Shown: one piece after another, positions 52,652-62,313 of the stretch
How the letters are laid out: every line of letters begins with the position of its first letter
How positions within the stretch are numbered: position 1 is the first letter of the stretch
Assembly: GCF_036345175.1 (NCBI RefSeq)
Contig: NZ_CP107780.1
Span: 6,820,001 to 6,884,000 of the forward strand
Reading direction: 5' to 3'
Source of the DNA: Streptomyces sp. NBC_00576
GTDB lineage: Bacteria > Actinomycetota > Actinomycetes > Streptomycetales > Streptomycetaceae
DNA: 64,000 bases
Notes under the pieces: generated by a model
What the model saw: the letters and a program-made list of their open reading frames with translations, nothing else
Databases searched by the model: none
What the model was told of the DNA's origin: nothing
Program-made: the position numbers and the translations under genes

Positions 52652-55600
52652 ATGTCTGGGTCCGTCAGCCGGAGGGCTGTGCTCGGGGTGGGTGCCGGTC
52701 TCGCGGCGGTGCCGGTGCTGCCGGGGGTCGCGCGGGCGGGGGAGGGCGCGGTACGCCGCACGGACGCCGGCGCGTACATCTCGTTCACCGGCGGTGCGTT
52801 CGCGGTCGTCGGGGCGCCGGTCGTCGTCAGCGCCGAGGACCACCCCGGAGTCGTACGAGTCGCCGGTGACCTGCGGGACGACATCGAACGCGTCACCGGC
52901 GTACGTCCGGCTGCGACCGTCGCCCGCGAGGTGATCCTCGTCGGCACGATCGGCCGCAGCCCGCTGATCGACGGACTGATCCGCGCCGGCAAGCTGGACG
53001 TCACGGGCATCGCCGGCCGCTGGGAGACCTCGCTCCAGACGGTCGTGGAGCGCCCGATGCCCGGCGTCGACCGGGCGTTCGTCATCGCGGGCAGCGACCC
53101 GCGCGGCACGATCTTCGGCGCGTACGACGTCTCGTACGGCATCGGCGTCTCGCCCTGGTACTGGTGGGACGACGTACCGCCGGTCCACCGGGACGCGCTG
53201 TACGTGCTGCCGGGGAGGCATACGCAGGGCACCCCGGCCGTGAAGTACCGCGGGATCTTCGTCAACGACGAGAACCCGGCGCTGGGGACCTGGGCGCCGA
53301 GGTTCTTCGGCCCCGGAAAGGCCCCGGGGCACCCCGGAGGGTTCAACGCCGCCTTCTTCGAGCGGGTCTTCGAGGTGCTGCTGCGCCTGAAGGCGAACTA
53401 CCTCTGGCCAGCCGTGTGGGGCAGGGCGTTCGCCGAGGACGACCCGGAGAACCATGCTCGGGCGAAGGCGTACGGGATCGTCATGGGCACGTCTCACGAG
53501 GCGCCGATGATGCGGGGCATCGAGGAGTGGAACCGGCACGCGGTACCGGCGGTGCGCGACAGCGCGGGGAACATCGTGACGCCGGGCCGGGACCCCTACG
53601 GGGGCACGGGGGAGTGGTCCTACCGCAGGAACGCGGCGGCCGTCCGGGCGTACTGGCGCGACGGCATCCGGCGGATGGTCGACGAGGACTTCGAGGGCGT
53701 CGTCACCCTGGGTATGCGCGGCAACGGCGACACGAGCCTGCCGGACGGTGACGGCATCGAGCTGATGCGGGAGATCATCGAGACGCAGCGCGGGATCATC
53801 GCGGAGGTGACCGGGAAGCCGGTGCAGGAAACCCCACAGGTGTGGACCCTCTACAAGGAGGTCCAGCGCTACTGGGACCGGGGTTTACGCGTCCCCGGCG
53901 ACGTCACCGTCGTCCTGACGGACGACAACTGGGGCAACATCCGCAAGCACCCGAACCCGGCGGAGCCGGCGAGGAGCGGCGGCTACGGCCTGTACTACCA
54001 CTTCGACTACGTGGGCGTCGGACGCAACTACAAGTGGGTGGACACCGCCAACCTCCACAACCTCTGGGACCAGCTCCACCAGGCCCACGCGTACGGGAAC
54101 CACGGCCTGTGGGTGACGAACGTGGGCGACCTGAAGGGGAACGAGCTCCCAATGGAGTTCTTCCTCAACTACGCCTGGAATCCCGCGCGTTGGGATCTGG
54201 CGAACCTGGAGGAGTGGGAACGCCGGTACGCCCGCCAGAACTTCGGGGCGGAGCACGCGACGGCGATCGCGTCGGTGCTCGCCGAGTACGGGCAGCTGCA
54301 GGCCCGCCGCAAACCGGAACTCCTCAACCGTCGCATCACACTCAACCCCGCGAAGGACCCGACGAAGGACGAGTCGGCGATCGTGTACGACGACCAGGAG
54401 ACCCCCTTCGCCTTCGGCCACCGGGAGCTGGAGCGGGCGACGGAGGAGTGGCAGGGGCTGGCGAAGGAGGCGGAGCGCGTGCGCAGACGCCTGCCCGCCC
54501 GGGTGCAGGACGCCTGGTACGAGCTCGTGGGGTACGCCGTGGAGGCGACCGCGAACCTGTACGGCCTGCGCGAGGCCGAGTTCAAGAACCTCCTGTACGC
54601 GGCCCAGGGGCGCGCGGCGACGAACGACCGCGCGGCGGAGGCGGAGGCGGGTCTGGAGCGGGACTTCGCGTTGGCCGATCGGTTCAACCACCAGGTGGCG
54701 GGCGGCAAGTGGGAGGGCTTCCAGACCCAGCCGCACATCGACTACGGGGACGTGGCACGGTACGGCCCCAACGCCCCCTGGCAGCAGCCCGAGAAGGACA
54801 ACGTGGCACTCCCGGATGTGCTGTTCCCGGCCGTGCGGCGGGTGGAGCTGCCGGTGCGCGCGGAGTTGGGGGTGTCGGTCGACGGCGCCGAGGACACGGG
54901 CGAGTGGTGGCCGGGAGGATCCTCCGGTTCGGCCGCGCTGCCGGTGTTCAGTCCGTATCAGACGCGGCCCGACCAGTACGTCGAGGTGTTCAACCGGGGG
55001 CGTACGCCCTTCCAGTACCGGGTGGAGTCGTCGGTGCCGTGGCTGGTGGTGGACCGGCCGAGGGGGCGGGTCGAGCAGCAGGTGCGGCTGACGGTGACGG
55101 TGGACTGGGCTCGGGTGCCGGACGGTCGTACGGATGCGTTGCTGACGGTGTCGGGTGCAGGGGCGTCGGTGACGGTTGGGTGCGTCGTGGAGAAACCGTC
55201 GCGTAGGCAGCAGCGGGGGCTGCGGGGGTTCGTGGAGGCTGGGGGCTATGTGGCCATCGACGCCGACAACTACGCGCGGGTGGTGGGTGGTTGGCGGCGC
55301 CTGGACCGCATCGGGCGTACGGGCGCGGGGATGACGCCGTGGCCGGTGACGGCTCCGCGCCGGACGCCGGGTGGGGCTTCTGGCGGGGTTTCTGGCGGGG
55401 CTTCGGCGCGGTTGGAGTACGAGGTCAGCCTGCTGTCGGCGGGTGAGGTGACGGTGTGGGCGTATCTGTCGCCGCGCAATCCGACGCTCCCGACGGGCGG
55501 GCTGCGCTACGCGGTGTCGTTCGACGAGGCCGAGCCGAAGCAGGTCGACATCCACGCGGTCACGGGTGCGGACGACGGCTTGATGAACAAGCAGTGGGCC

Positions 55601-55780
55601 CGCCATACGTCCGACAACGTGAACGTGACGGCGACCAGGCACACGGTGGCCGCGGCGGGCGTCCACCGGCTGAAGTTCTGGGTGGTCGACCCGACGGTGG
55701 TCGTGCAGCGGCTGGTGATCGACACGGGCGGGCTGACACCGACGTATCTGGGGCCGCTGGAGAGCCGGCGCGTTCGCTGA
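52652..55780 (+). CDS. Secreted GH115 alpha-glucuronidase
   Basis: A 1042-residue exported enzyme. The N-terminus SVSRRAVLGVGAGLAAVPVL with GVARAG is a Tat-type signal (twin Arg). The rest matches glycoside hydrolase family 115, xylan alpha-1,2-(4-O-methyl)-glucuronidase. The N-terminal domain is followed by the catalytic barrel (KYRGIFVNDENPALGTWAPR, LKANYLWPAVWGRAFAEDDP, IVMGTSHEAPMMRG, VTLGMRGNGDTSLPDGDGIE, VVLTDDNWGNIRKHP). The helical linker and C-terminal beta domain (from about 850) end near SRRVR. It removes glucuronic acid side chains from glucuronoxylan and pairs functionally with the xylanase 40 bp downstream. Confidence 0.92.
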   Translation: MSGSVSRRAVLGVGAGLAAVPVLPGVARAGEGAVRRTDAGAYISFTGGAFAVVGAPVVVSAEDHPGVVRVAGDLRDDIERVTGVRPAATVAREVILVGTIGRSPLIDGLIRAGKLDVTGIAGRWETSLQTVVERPMPGVDRAFVIAGSDPRGTIFGAYDVSYGIGVSPWYWWDDVPPVHRDALYVLPGRHTQGTPAVKYRGIFVNDENPALGTWAPRFFGPGKAPGHPGGFNAAFFERVFEVLLRLKANYLWPAVWGRAFAEDDPENHARAKAYGIVMGTSHEAPMMRGIEEWNRHAVPAVRDSAGNIVTPGRDPYGGTGEWSYRRNAAAVRAYWRDGIRRMVDEDFEGVVTLGMRGNGDTSLPDGDGIELMREIIETQRGIIAEVTGKPVQETPQVWTLYKEVQRYWDRGLRVPGDVTVVLTDDNWGNIRKHPNPAEPARSGGYGLYYHFDYVGVGRNYKWVDTANLHNLWDQLHQAHAYGNHGLWVTNVGDLKGNELPMEFFLNYAWNPARWDLANLEEWERRYARQNFGAEHATAIASVLAEYGQLQARRKPELLNRRITLNPAKDPTKDESAIVYDDQETPFAFGHRELERATEEWQGLAKEAERVRRRLPARVQDAWYELVGYAVEATANLYGLREAEFKNLLYAAQGRAATNDRAAEAEAGLERDFALADRFNHQVAGGKWEGFQTQPHIDYGDVARYGPNAPWQQPEKDNVALPDVLFPAVRRVELPVRAELGVSVDGAEDTGEWWPGGSSGSAALPVFSPYQTRPDQYVEVFNRGRTPFQYRVESSVPWLVVDRPRGRVEQQVRLTVTVDWARVPDGRTDALLTVSGAGASVTVGCVVEKPSRRQQRGLRGFVEAGGYVAIDADNYARVVGGWRRLDRIGRTGAGMTPWPVTAPRRTPGGASGGVSGGASARLEYEVSLLSAGEVTVWAYLSPRNPTLPTGGLRYAVSFDEAEPKQVDIHAVTGADDGLMNKQWARHTSDNVNVTATRHTVAAAGVHRLKFWVVDPTVVVQRLVIDTGGLTPTYLGPLESRRVR

Positions 55781-55820
55781 GCACGAGCAGGCAACAACAC
55801 ACCAAGTGAGGGGACCGTAC

Positions 55821-56888
55821 ATGAACGTCTTCCGCATGCCCGTTTCCGCGGCGGTACTGGGCGCGACGCTGGTGATCGCCGGCGCGGGCGCGCAGCCGGC
55901 GTCGGCGCACCCGAACCCCGTCCCGCTGAGGGCGCTGGCGGCCGGTACCGGCGTACGCATCGGCACCGCCGTGGACATGGCGGCACTGGCCGACGACACG
56001 ACGTACCGCAGAACGACCGCACGCGAGTTCAACTCGGTGACCGCCGAGAACGTCATGAAGTGGGAGTCGGTGGAGCCGAGCCGGGGGACCTACGACTGGG
56101 GGCCGGCGGACGACCTGGTCCGCTTCGCGCGGGCGCACGGGCAGGCGGTGCGGGGCCACACGCTGGTTTGGCACAGCCAGCTGCCGGGCTGGCTGACGAC
56201 CGGGGTGGCGGACGGCTCGATCGGAGCGGCCGAGCTGCGGGGGATCCTCAAGGACCACATCACCAAGGAGGTGAAGCGCTTCAAGGGCAGGATCTACCAG
56301 TGGGACGTGGTGAACGAGGTCTTCGAGGAGGACGGCTCGCTGCGGAACTCGATCTGGTTGCAGCAGCTGGGGCCCTCCTACATCGAGGACGCCTTCCGCT
56401 GGGCCCACGCGGCCGACCCGAAGGCCAAGCTGTTCCTGAACGACTACAACGTCGAGGGCGTCAACGCGAAGTCGACGGCCTACTACGACCTGGCGAAGCG
56501 GCTGCGGGCGCAAGGGGTCCCGGTACAGGGCTTCGGCATCCAGGGGCACCTGGCCATCCAGTACGGCTTCCCGGGCCAGGTCGCCGAGAACCTCGCCCGC
56601 TTCGAGAAGCTGGGCATGCAGACGGCGTTCACCGAGGTCGACGTACGCATGATCCTGCCGGTGGACGAGGGGAAGCTGGCGGCGCAGGCCACGTACTTCC
56701 GGGGGCTGCTGGACGCGTGCGTGCAGGCGCGGCGGTGCACCTCGTTCATGGTGTGGGGGTTCAGCGACAAGTACTCGTGGGTGCCGGGGGTCTTCGGCGG
56801 GCAGGGTGCGGCGACGCTGACGGATGAGGCGTTCGGGCGGAAGCCGGCGTTCGCGGCGGTGGGGGAGGGGCTGGGGGAGGGGGACTGA
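55821..56888 (+). CDS. Secreted GH10 endo-1,4-beta-xylanase
   Basis: A 355-residue exported enzyme: signal peptide about 1-29 (AAVLGATLVIAGAGAQPASA), then a single GH10 barrel. Catalytic acid/base Glu166 is in WDVVNEVFEE and nucleophile Glu272 in AFTEVDVRM. HTLVWHSQLPGWL and FMVWGFSDKYSW are family signatures. There is no carbohydrate-binding module. The ATG at 55821 has GAGGGG 7 bp upstream. It forms a two-gene unit with the GH115 gene and cleaves the xylan backbone debranched by that enzyme. Confidence 0.95.
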   Translation: MNVFRMPVSAAVLGATLVIAGAGAQPASAHPNPVPLRALAAGTGVRIGTAVDMAALADDTTYRRTTAREFNSVTAENVMKWESVEPSRGTYDWGPADDLVRFARAHGQAVRGHTLVWHSQLPGWLTTGVADGSIGAAELRGILKDHITKEVKRFKGRIYQWDVVNEVFEEDGSLRNSIWLQQLGPSYIEDAFRWAHAADPKAKLFLNDYNVEGVNAKSTAYYDLAKRLRAQGVPVQGFGIQGHLAIQYGFPGQVAENLARFEKLGMQTAFTEVDVRMILPVDEGKLAAQATYFRGLLDACVQARRCTSFMVWGFSDKYSWVPGVFGGQGAATLTDEAFGRKPAFAAVGEGLGEGD

Positions 56889-56931
56889 CGGGTTCGGATG
56901 GATGCCGGGGACTCGTACCTGAGACCGTGTC

Positions 56932-56976
56932 AGGGGCAGGGGCAGGGGCAGGGGCAGGGGCAGGGTCAGGGTCAGA
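56932..56976. repeat. GGGGCA hexamer tandem repeat
   Basis: About six copies of GGGGCA followed by two GGGTCA variants, spanning the 3' end of the convergent acetyltransferase gene and the intergenic gap. A simple-sequence tract likely to vary in length; it overlaps the last codons of the GNAT gene. Confidence 0.85.
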
Positions 56977-57865
56977 GGAAGTGTCCGCTGGCCAGGTAGG
57001 GAGCCGGGGCAGGCATGTCACGGACGGCGATGTAGCCCTCCTGCCCGATGTCGAGACGGGCGGCGAGGCCGACGTCGACCGCCCACTGGTTGGGCGTGGT
57101 GATGCAGTTGACGAGGGTGCGTCCCCGCGATGAGGCCAGGGCCTCCCACAGCAGGTTTTGCGCTGTCTCCGGGTGCGAGGCGGCCAGCACCGAGGCTCGG
57201 CCCAGGTCGTCGATGTAGACGTACCCCGGTTTTCTGCGGTCCTCGGACACGACCAGTCGCAGGGTGGCGAGCATGTAGACGTGGTCGGGGCCGTGGCCCG
57301 CGCCGCGGAGGTCCCGGTCCAGTCGGTCCATCCACTCGACGTCGTCGGCCCGGCCCTCCCTGAGGCCGTTGATTGCGGGGAGCGTGGACCGGTCGACGGT
57401 GCCGGTCATCCGCATCTGAGGGTGGAGGGAGAAGCCCGCCAGCCGGTAGCGGCGGGTGGCGCCGGGGTGGACGCTGGACGAGAAGATGCCGGGGCGCCAG
57501 GCGGCGTGGGCGAGGGTGGCGTCGATCAGACGTCTGCCGATGCCCTGTCCCTGGTGACTGGGCAGGACGCCGTACGTCGCGAGGAACCAGAGGCGGTCAC
57601 GGTTCTGCGAGATGGCGAATCCGACTGTCCGGTCGGCCTTCTGAGGTCGCTCCTCCACGGCGATCCAGCACCCTTCCGGATCCACGCTCAGGAAGTAGCT
57701 CATCCGGTCGATCCACTGCTTCGAAGCGGCCACCGAACGAGGCTCGACCTCCGGATCACTGACCCGCCTGGTGCCGGACTCCGCCTCGAGGAACGTCACT
57801 GCCGACGCCTGCTCTGTCGACGAGAGATCCTCTTCTCGCATCAGCCTGACCCTTACGGAGTCCAT
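56972..57865 (-). CDS. GNAT-family N-acetyltransferase
   Basis: A 297-residue protein (ATG at 57865; upstream in-frame ATGs at about 57,900 give a longer form). The acetyl-CoA-binding core is WFLATYGVLPSHQGQGIGRR LIDATLAHAA (Q-x-x-G-x-G/R pattern QGQGIGRRL). The C-terminal half looks like a second, degenerate GNAT lobe (PGYVYIDDLGRASVLAASHP), as in tandem-GNAT proteins. The acceptor substrate is unknown. It stands alone between the xylanase and the type VII-like locus. Confidence 0.85.
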   Translation of the reverse strand: MDSVRVRLMREEDLSSTEQASAVTFLEAESGTRRVSDPEVEPRSVAASKQWIDRMSYFLSVDPEGCWIAVEERPQKADRTVGFAISQNRDRLWFLATYGVLPSHQGQGIGRRLIDATLAHAAWRPGIFSSSVHPGATRRYRLAGFSLHPQMRMTGTVDRSTLPAINGLREGRADDVEWMDRLDRDLRGAGHGPDHVYMLATLRLVVSEDRRKPGYVYIDDLGRASVLAASHPETAQNLLWEALASSRGRTLVNCITTPNQWAVDVGLAARLDIGQEGYIAVRDMPAPAPYLASGHFL

Positions 57866-58142
57866 CGGAGCAGGGTATGGATCGGCGGGGCTGGGAGTCA
57901 TCTGAGTTTCGTCGGTGGGCGAGTGGGCGTGGTCCGGAACAAGTGAATACAAAATTGCCGACAACAATTCACAAAGTCCCTCCCTGAAGAGCGGGTTCAG
58001 TGTGGCGGGCGCGCCGATCTCACCGATACCGTCGATTTCTTGATCGCACTGATGTCTTACGGGGAGTCAACTGTGGAGCGCGGTTCTTTGTCCGGTATAT
58101 CCAAATCCAGATCGTTTTTTGTCGAAATGGATGGAATCCGGT

Positions 58143-58451
58143 ATGAGTGACCTGCGCCTCGACGACACCATATTCGCGGACCTCAAGAAGACCTTCTCCT
58201 CGATAAGCGACCGCATGGAAGCGACCCGGCGCAGCCTGCGCAGCGCGGACGCCTCGTGCGTCGGGGAGAGCGGGCTCGTCGAGGACGTGCAGGACTTCGC
58301 CGACGACTGGGGCTACGGCATCAAGCAGCTCGGCAAGCACACCCAGGGTGCCGTGAAGATGATCAACAAGATCGCCGAGACCTTCGACGGACTGGACCTG
58401 GAGCTGGCCGAGTCCCTCAAGGCCGCCAAGGCCTCGAAGAAGGGCAAGTAG
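58143..58451 (+). CDS. Small ESX/WXG100-like helical protein
   Basis: A 102-residue, fully helical, charged protein starting at 58143. The pattern of two amphipathic helices (FADLKKTFSSISDRMEATRR and VQDFADDWGYGIKQLGKHTQ) with DDWGYG at the turn is WXG100-like, although a strict W-x-G is present only as WGYG. It ends in KASKKGK. It is directly upstream (1 bp) of a larger protein with a similar N-terminal fold, the normal arrangement for type VII substrates and their small partners. Confidence 0.7.
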   Translation: MSDLRLDDTIFADLKKTFSSISDRMEATRRSLRSADASCVGESGLVEDVQDFADDWGYGIKQLGKHTQGAVKMINKIAETFDGLDLELAESLKAAKASKKGK

Positions 58452-58452
58452 C

Positions 58453-59655
58453 GTGGCCGGCCAGCGGATCGTCCCGCCGAGCATAGGTTGGGATCCCACC
58501 CCCGGGGATGTCGAGGACACCCGCGACCTCGCCAAGCGGCTCGGCAGGCTGGCGAGCGAACTCGGCACCGCGCTGGGGGAGTTGGAGCGGATCGAGTGCG
58601 GCGACTGGAAGGGCAAGACCGCGGTCGCCTTCACCGAGTACATAGGCGAGGACGTCACCCCGCTCATCCGCAAGAGCCACGACTCCTTCGACAAGGCCTC
58701 ACGTGCGCTGCACAAGTGGGCGGGCGAACTCCAGGACTTCCAGGACGAGACGGACCGCCTGGACAAGTCCGCCAAGGAGAAGCTCGACGCCAAGTCGGAC
58801 GCCGAGGCGAAGGCAGGCGGCAACGGCAGCGACGAGCTCGGCAAGGCTTCCGGCGACGTCAACGGGGTCATCCAGAAGGTCCACGAACTCGAAGAGCGCT
58901 ACCGGCGCGCCGCCGGCCACATCAGCAGGGAGCTGGACAAGGCCGCCGACATCGCCCCTGACGAGCCCGGCTTCTGGGACAAGCTCGGCACGGGCATCGC
59001 CGACGCGTGGGGTGCCACCGGCGACTGGCTCAAGGACCACGCCGACATGATCAAGGAGATCGGCGACGTACTGAGCCTGGTCAGCAGCGCCCTGGGTGTT
59101 CTTGCGATCATCACGGCCCCCTTCGAACCGATCGGGGCGATCTTCGCCGCCGCGGCGATGATCACGAGCGGGGCGGCGCTGCTGACTCATGTGGTGGCCA
59201 AGGCGGCGGGTGCGGACGTGAGTTGGGCGGACATCGGATTCGATGCGCTGGGGATTCTGCCTGGGGTGAAGGGGCTCACTGGGACTGCGGCGCTCGCCAA
59301 GGGCACCAGTGCCACCGCTCGTGCCGCCAAGCTCGGCTCGGGTTATCGCGGGGTGACGGACATCAGCAAGACGTTCGTTCTCTTCGGCCCCTTGAAGGCC
59401 ACTCCCGTCGTCAAACTCGGCGCGGGCGGCAGCCGTATGGCTCTCGCCGTCGAGAGCGGACTGCAGAACGTCCGTCAGGGGCAATGGCTCGGTACCCAGG
59501 GAATCAACCTGATCGGGTCCAAGCTACCGTTCATCAAGAGCGCCGAAGTGATCGCGCCGATGGGGAACGCCGGTCGCGCCCTGGACGCCACCATCAAGGC
59601 AGGGCTCACCGGCAACAAGGCCAACACCATCGCAAACAACGATTACGGGAACTGA
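58453..59655 (+). CDS. Putative type VII-secreted protein (toxin-trunk-like)
   Basis: A 400-residue protein with GTG start, 1 bp after the small helical gene. Residues about 10-180 form an LXG/WXG-like helical hairpin (ECGDWKGKTAVAFTEYIGED provides the W-x-G). A hydrophobic glycine-rich region follows (about 195-260, LSLVSSALGVLAIITAPFEP IGAIFAAAAMITSGAALLTH). The C-terminal part lacks a recognisable toxin domain. This is the N-terminal trunk of actinobacterial polymorphic secreted proteins; the effector part is either unknown or missing. It is co-transcribed with the following genes. Confidence 0.75.
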   Translation: MAGQRIVPPSIGWDPTPGDVEDTRDLAKRLGRLASELGTALGELERIECGDWKGKTAVAFTEYIGEDVTPLIRKSHDSFDKASRALHKWAGELQDFQDETDRLDKSAKEKLDAKSDAEAKAGGNGSDELGKASGDVNGVIQKVHELEERYRRAAGHISRELDKAADIAPDEPGFWDKLGTGIADAWGATGDWLKDHADMIKEIGDVLSLVSSALGVLAIITAPFEPIGAIFAAAAMITSGAALLTHVVAKAAGADVSWADIGFDALGILPGVKGLTGTAALAKGTSATARAAKLGSGYRGVTDISKTFVLFGPLKATPVVKLGAGGSRMALAVESGLQNVRQGQWLGTQGINLIGSKLPFIKSAEVIAPMGNAGRALDATIKAGLTGNKANTIANNDYGN

Positions 59656-59705
59656 GCACGTCCGTACGTGATCGCCGCCGACTCGTGAGAAGAAACAGTC
59701 ACAGT

Positions 59706-60374
59706 ATGGACAACTCCGAAGAACGCCAGGTGCTGGGTGTGGAAGGCATGGCGCTGCCGCCAATGGCCCTCCGTCTGCCCGAAGGTATGCACGCGATCGA
59801 GGTCTCCCTGAATGAGACCGAACGGACCGAAGCCGTAAGGATGTTGGTTCAGGACATTTACCCACGAGGCGAGGAGCCTCTGTGGGAGGCCATGAGCGGA
59901 CTGTACGGCGCGACAGCACAGGAAATGCTGGCAGGTGGTGTCTCGTTCTTCGGCATCGGCCTGTACGACATCGGGGATGGCGGCGGCGTAGCGCACTGTT
60001 CGCTCACCGTGGCGGTGTTCGAGTCCGGAGAGACGGACCCGGACACCGTCGCTCAGGGAATCTTTGCGATTCTCAACCCCGACCCTATGCGCGATGTGAC
60101 GTGGCTCGACCTGCCCTGTGGTCCAGCGGTCTCGGTGATCTCCTTCCGTAAGCTTGTGGTGGACGGTCAGTACGCGAAAAGCGGCCAGGACGAGGAATTG
60201 GTGATGGGGCAGATCCAGGTGCACGTTCCGTTCTCGACAGGCCCCTTTACTGCCGTGATCACTTTGGACACGGCCTCCGTAGAACAATGGGATGAATTCA
60301 CGCACGCCATTGCGGGAATTGTTGGGTCGTTGGAGTTCCCCGCATTGCCCGCCCAGAGAGGTCAGCCTGGCTGA
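59706..60374 (+). CDS. Hypothetical protein in type VII-like locus
   Basis: A 222-residue acidic soluble protein (ATG at 59706). It has alternating strand/helix content with GGVSFFGIGLYDIGDGGGVA and PFTAVITLDTASVEQWDEFT, and no membrane segment or recognised catalytic motif. It lies 50 bp after the secreted-protein gene and 55 bp before the PH-like pair. It could act as chaperone or immunity-like partner; this is inference from position only. Confidence 0.7.
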   Translation: MDNSEERQVLGVEGMALPPMALRLPEGMHAIEVSLNETERTEAVRMLVQDIYPRGEEPLWEAMSGLYGATAQEMLAGGVSFFGIGLYDIGDGGGVAHCSLTVAVFESGETDPDTVAQGIFAILNPDPMRDVTWLDLPCGPAVSVISFRKLVVDGQYAKSGQDEELVMGQIQVHVPFSTGPFTAVITLDTASVEQWDEFTHAIAGIVGSLEFPALPAQRGQPG

Positions 60375-60429
60375 CTCGTCCGAACTTGCCCACGGGGACA
60401 ACTCAGGAACGTAGGAGAGAGACGTACTG

Positions 60430-61320
60430 ATGGACTGGTATCCCGCAGCCGACGAAGACCTGCTCCTTCGCACCACGGCCAAGTTCGCCACTGGCGTGGC
60501 TCCGGCCGTCTCCGGAAGCAGATGGTTCCGGGGCCCCGAACGCAACGACATCCAGGAAGAGTTGCCCGGTTGGCCGCCCGGCCCAGCCTTCAGCCCGCAC
60601 GCGGCGGGCGACCAGGCCGCTCGCCGGGCCGGCCGTGCCTTCCTGGTGGGTATTCCGTTGATCGCGAACCTCATCGCCAACATCGGGGGAGCCTCCGGCT
60701 CGCCCTTCGGGGACGTACCGGTGCGAGGAAAGCCGGAGGAACCGGAGAACGAGGTCCACGACTTCCCCGTGATGTGGGCCGCCCACGGCACCCTCGCGCG
60801 TACGGTGCCATGGCAACTGGATCCCGCGCGGCGCCCAGAGGGATACACCACGGATCTCGCCCTGACCAGTCGGCGACTGCTCTTCCTCGGCACTCGCAGC
60901 GGCACCCTCGACAAGGCCGATGCGTTGGGTGAGTATCCGCGGGAGTCGATCGCAGGGGCCCGACGGATGAAGTTCAGCGAGGTTGGCGCAGATGTACGTA
61001 TCACGTTCGCCGACCAGTCCTGGATCCGTCTCTTCACGGGCAGCCCCGACACTGCCGAGCGCCTCGCTGAGTTCCTCTCGGGCAGCGCACAAGGACTGCC
61101 CGAAAGTGCCCTGTCCGACGCTCAACGCCAGCGGGTTTCCCGCTTCGTGGCCGATCTCCCCGACACCGCGCAGCCGCCCGTGTACACGAGGCTGCCCAGC
61201 GGGATCGTCCTCGTTGAGGCCCGAGTCCCCGCGAAAGCGGGAAAGGGCCTATTTGAGACGCATTCGATTCTGATGGACGACTCGGGTGCCCCTGCCCAGC
61301 CGAAGCCCGGCGATCTGTAG
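60430..61320 (+). CDS. PH-like membrane-associated protein, paralogue 1
   Basis: A 296-residue protein of unknown function, homologous to the next gene. Shared blocks: RWFRGPERNDIQEELPGWP (about 31-49), a hydrophobic segment (AFLVGIPLIANLIANIGGAS), DFPVMWAAHGTLARTVPWQL and a PH/GRAM-like beta domain with ALTSRRLLFLGTRSG and DVRITFADQSWIRLFTG. A PH-like domain after one membrane segment suggests peripheral membrane recognition. Part of the type VII-like operon. Confidence 0.7.
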   Translation: MDWYPAADEDLLLRTTAKFATGVAPAVSGSRWFRGPERNDIQEELPGWPPGPAFSPHAAGDQAARRAGRAFLVGIPLIANLIANIGGASGSPFGDVPVRGKPEEPENEVHDFPVMWAAHGTLARTVPWQLDPARRPEGYTTDLALTSRRLLFLGTRSGTLDKADALGEYPRESIAGARRMKFSEVGADVRITFADQSWIRLFTGSPDTAERLAEFLSGSAQGLPESALSDAQRQRVSRFVADLPDTAQPPVYTRLPSGIVLVEARVPAKAGKGLFETHSILMDDSGAPAQPKPGDL

Positions 61321-61361
61321 AGCTAAATCCGGAGTCATAGCGAAGGAAGATTCACACCGAT

Positions 61362-62273
61362 ATGAGCGTCTGGGAGCCTGAACCGGGCGAGGTGCTCCTC
61401 GCCCGCGCTCCGATCACCTTCGTTACGGGCGAGGTCACGCGTGTCAGCGGAATGCGATGGTTTCGCGATCCTCAGCGTAACGACATACAGGACGAGCTTG
61501 CTGGTTGGCCAGTAGGACGGAAGTACCGGGCACGTTCAACGGGTAGCGTGATCGCTCGGAATGCTATCGCGGGCGTGCTGATCACTGCGGGAGTCGCTGT
61601 CCTGGCATTTCTCTCCGCCCACGGCGGGAACCTTGGCGGCCCTATGGAGCGGAACAAGCGCACCTCGCGTGACCGGGCGGACGAGATCGATGATTTTCCC
61701 GTCATGTGGGCTGCGCCGGGCACCATTGCCCGTACTCTGCCCTGGCAACTGGACCCCGGCCGCTCCTCCGAGAAACGTTATGGCACGCACGCGGTCCTCA
61801 CTGACCGTCGGCTCGTGATCGTGGGTTTCCCCAACATAAAGGGGAATGCCTATCGAATTGACGATGAAATCCTCTGGGAGATCCCTCGGGCCGCCATCGA
61901 GAGAGTTGAACTGCGGGACTTCAAGGCCGCGCAGGATGTGAAGATTTTCTTTACGGACGGCTCATGGTGCAGATTGCGTAGCGTCAGCCGAGAACGGCTC
62001 ACTCGGTATTTCATCGAACCTCTCGACTTCGTTCCGCTGGATTCCCTCACGCCGGCTCAACGGAAAACCGCCGAAGATTTTGCGGCTGCCCAAGCGCCGG
62101 ATGCCGAACTGCCGCTCGTGCAGCGGAACCCGTGCGGCTGTTTCCGCGTCGAGGTGCTGGCGCTGAGCGCGGTTGAAGCGCTCTTCGGTCATTCCAGCAG
62201 GGACATGGTCATGGATGTGGGCGGCACCGAACTCCAGCTCATGGAGTACCACCCGGAAGACCTCCTGAGCTGA
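61362..62273 (+). CDS. PH-like membrane-associated protein, paralogue 2
   Basis: A 303-residue paralogue of the previous protein: RWFRDPQRNDIQDELAGWP, a clear membrane helix (AIAGVLITAGVAVLAFLSAH), DDFPVMWAAPGTIARTLPWQL, and a PH/GRAM-like domain (VLTDRRLVIVGFP, DVKIFFTDGSWCRLRSV). It is AT-richer than its neighbours in places. The tandem duplication shows divergence mainly in the linker after the membrane helix. Function unknown. Confidence 0.7.
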   Translation: MSVWEPEPGEVLLARAPITFVTGEVTRVSGMRWFRDPQRNDIQDELAGWPVGRKYRARSTGSVIARNAIAGVLITAGVAVLAFLSAHGGNLGGPMERNKRTSRDRADEIDDFPVMWAAPGTIARTLPWQLDPGRSSEKRYGTHAVLTDRRLVIVGFPNIKGNAYRIDDEILWEIPRAAIERVELRDFKAAQDVKIFFTDGSWCRLRSVSRERLTRYFIEPLDFVPLDSLTPAQRKTAEDFAAAQAPDAELPLVQRNPCGCFRVEVLALSAVEALFGHSSRDMVMDVGGTELQLMEYHPEDLLS

Positions 62274-62313
62274 CACTCGCCTGCGCGCAGTGTGCAGCTG
62301 GTCCAGTCCTTCC

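Noticed and set aside
52604..56056. Several long frames antisense or alternative to GH115 and GH10
   Set aside because: Arg/Pro/Gly-rich products without domains; the GH genes have signal peptides and catalytic motifs.
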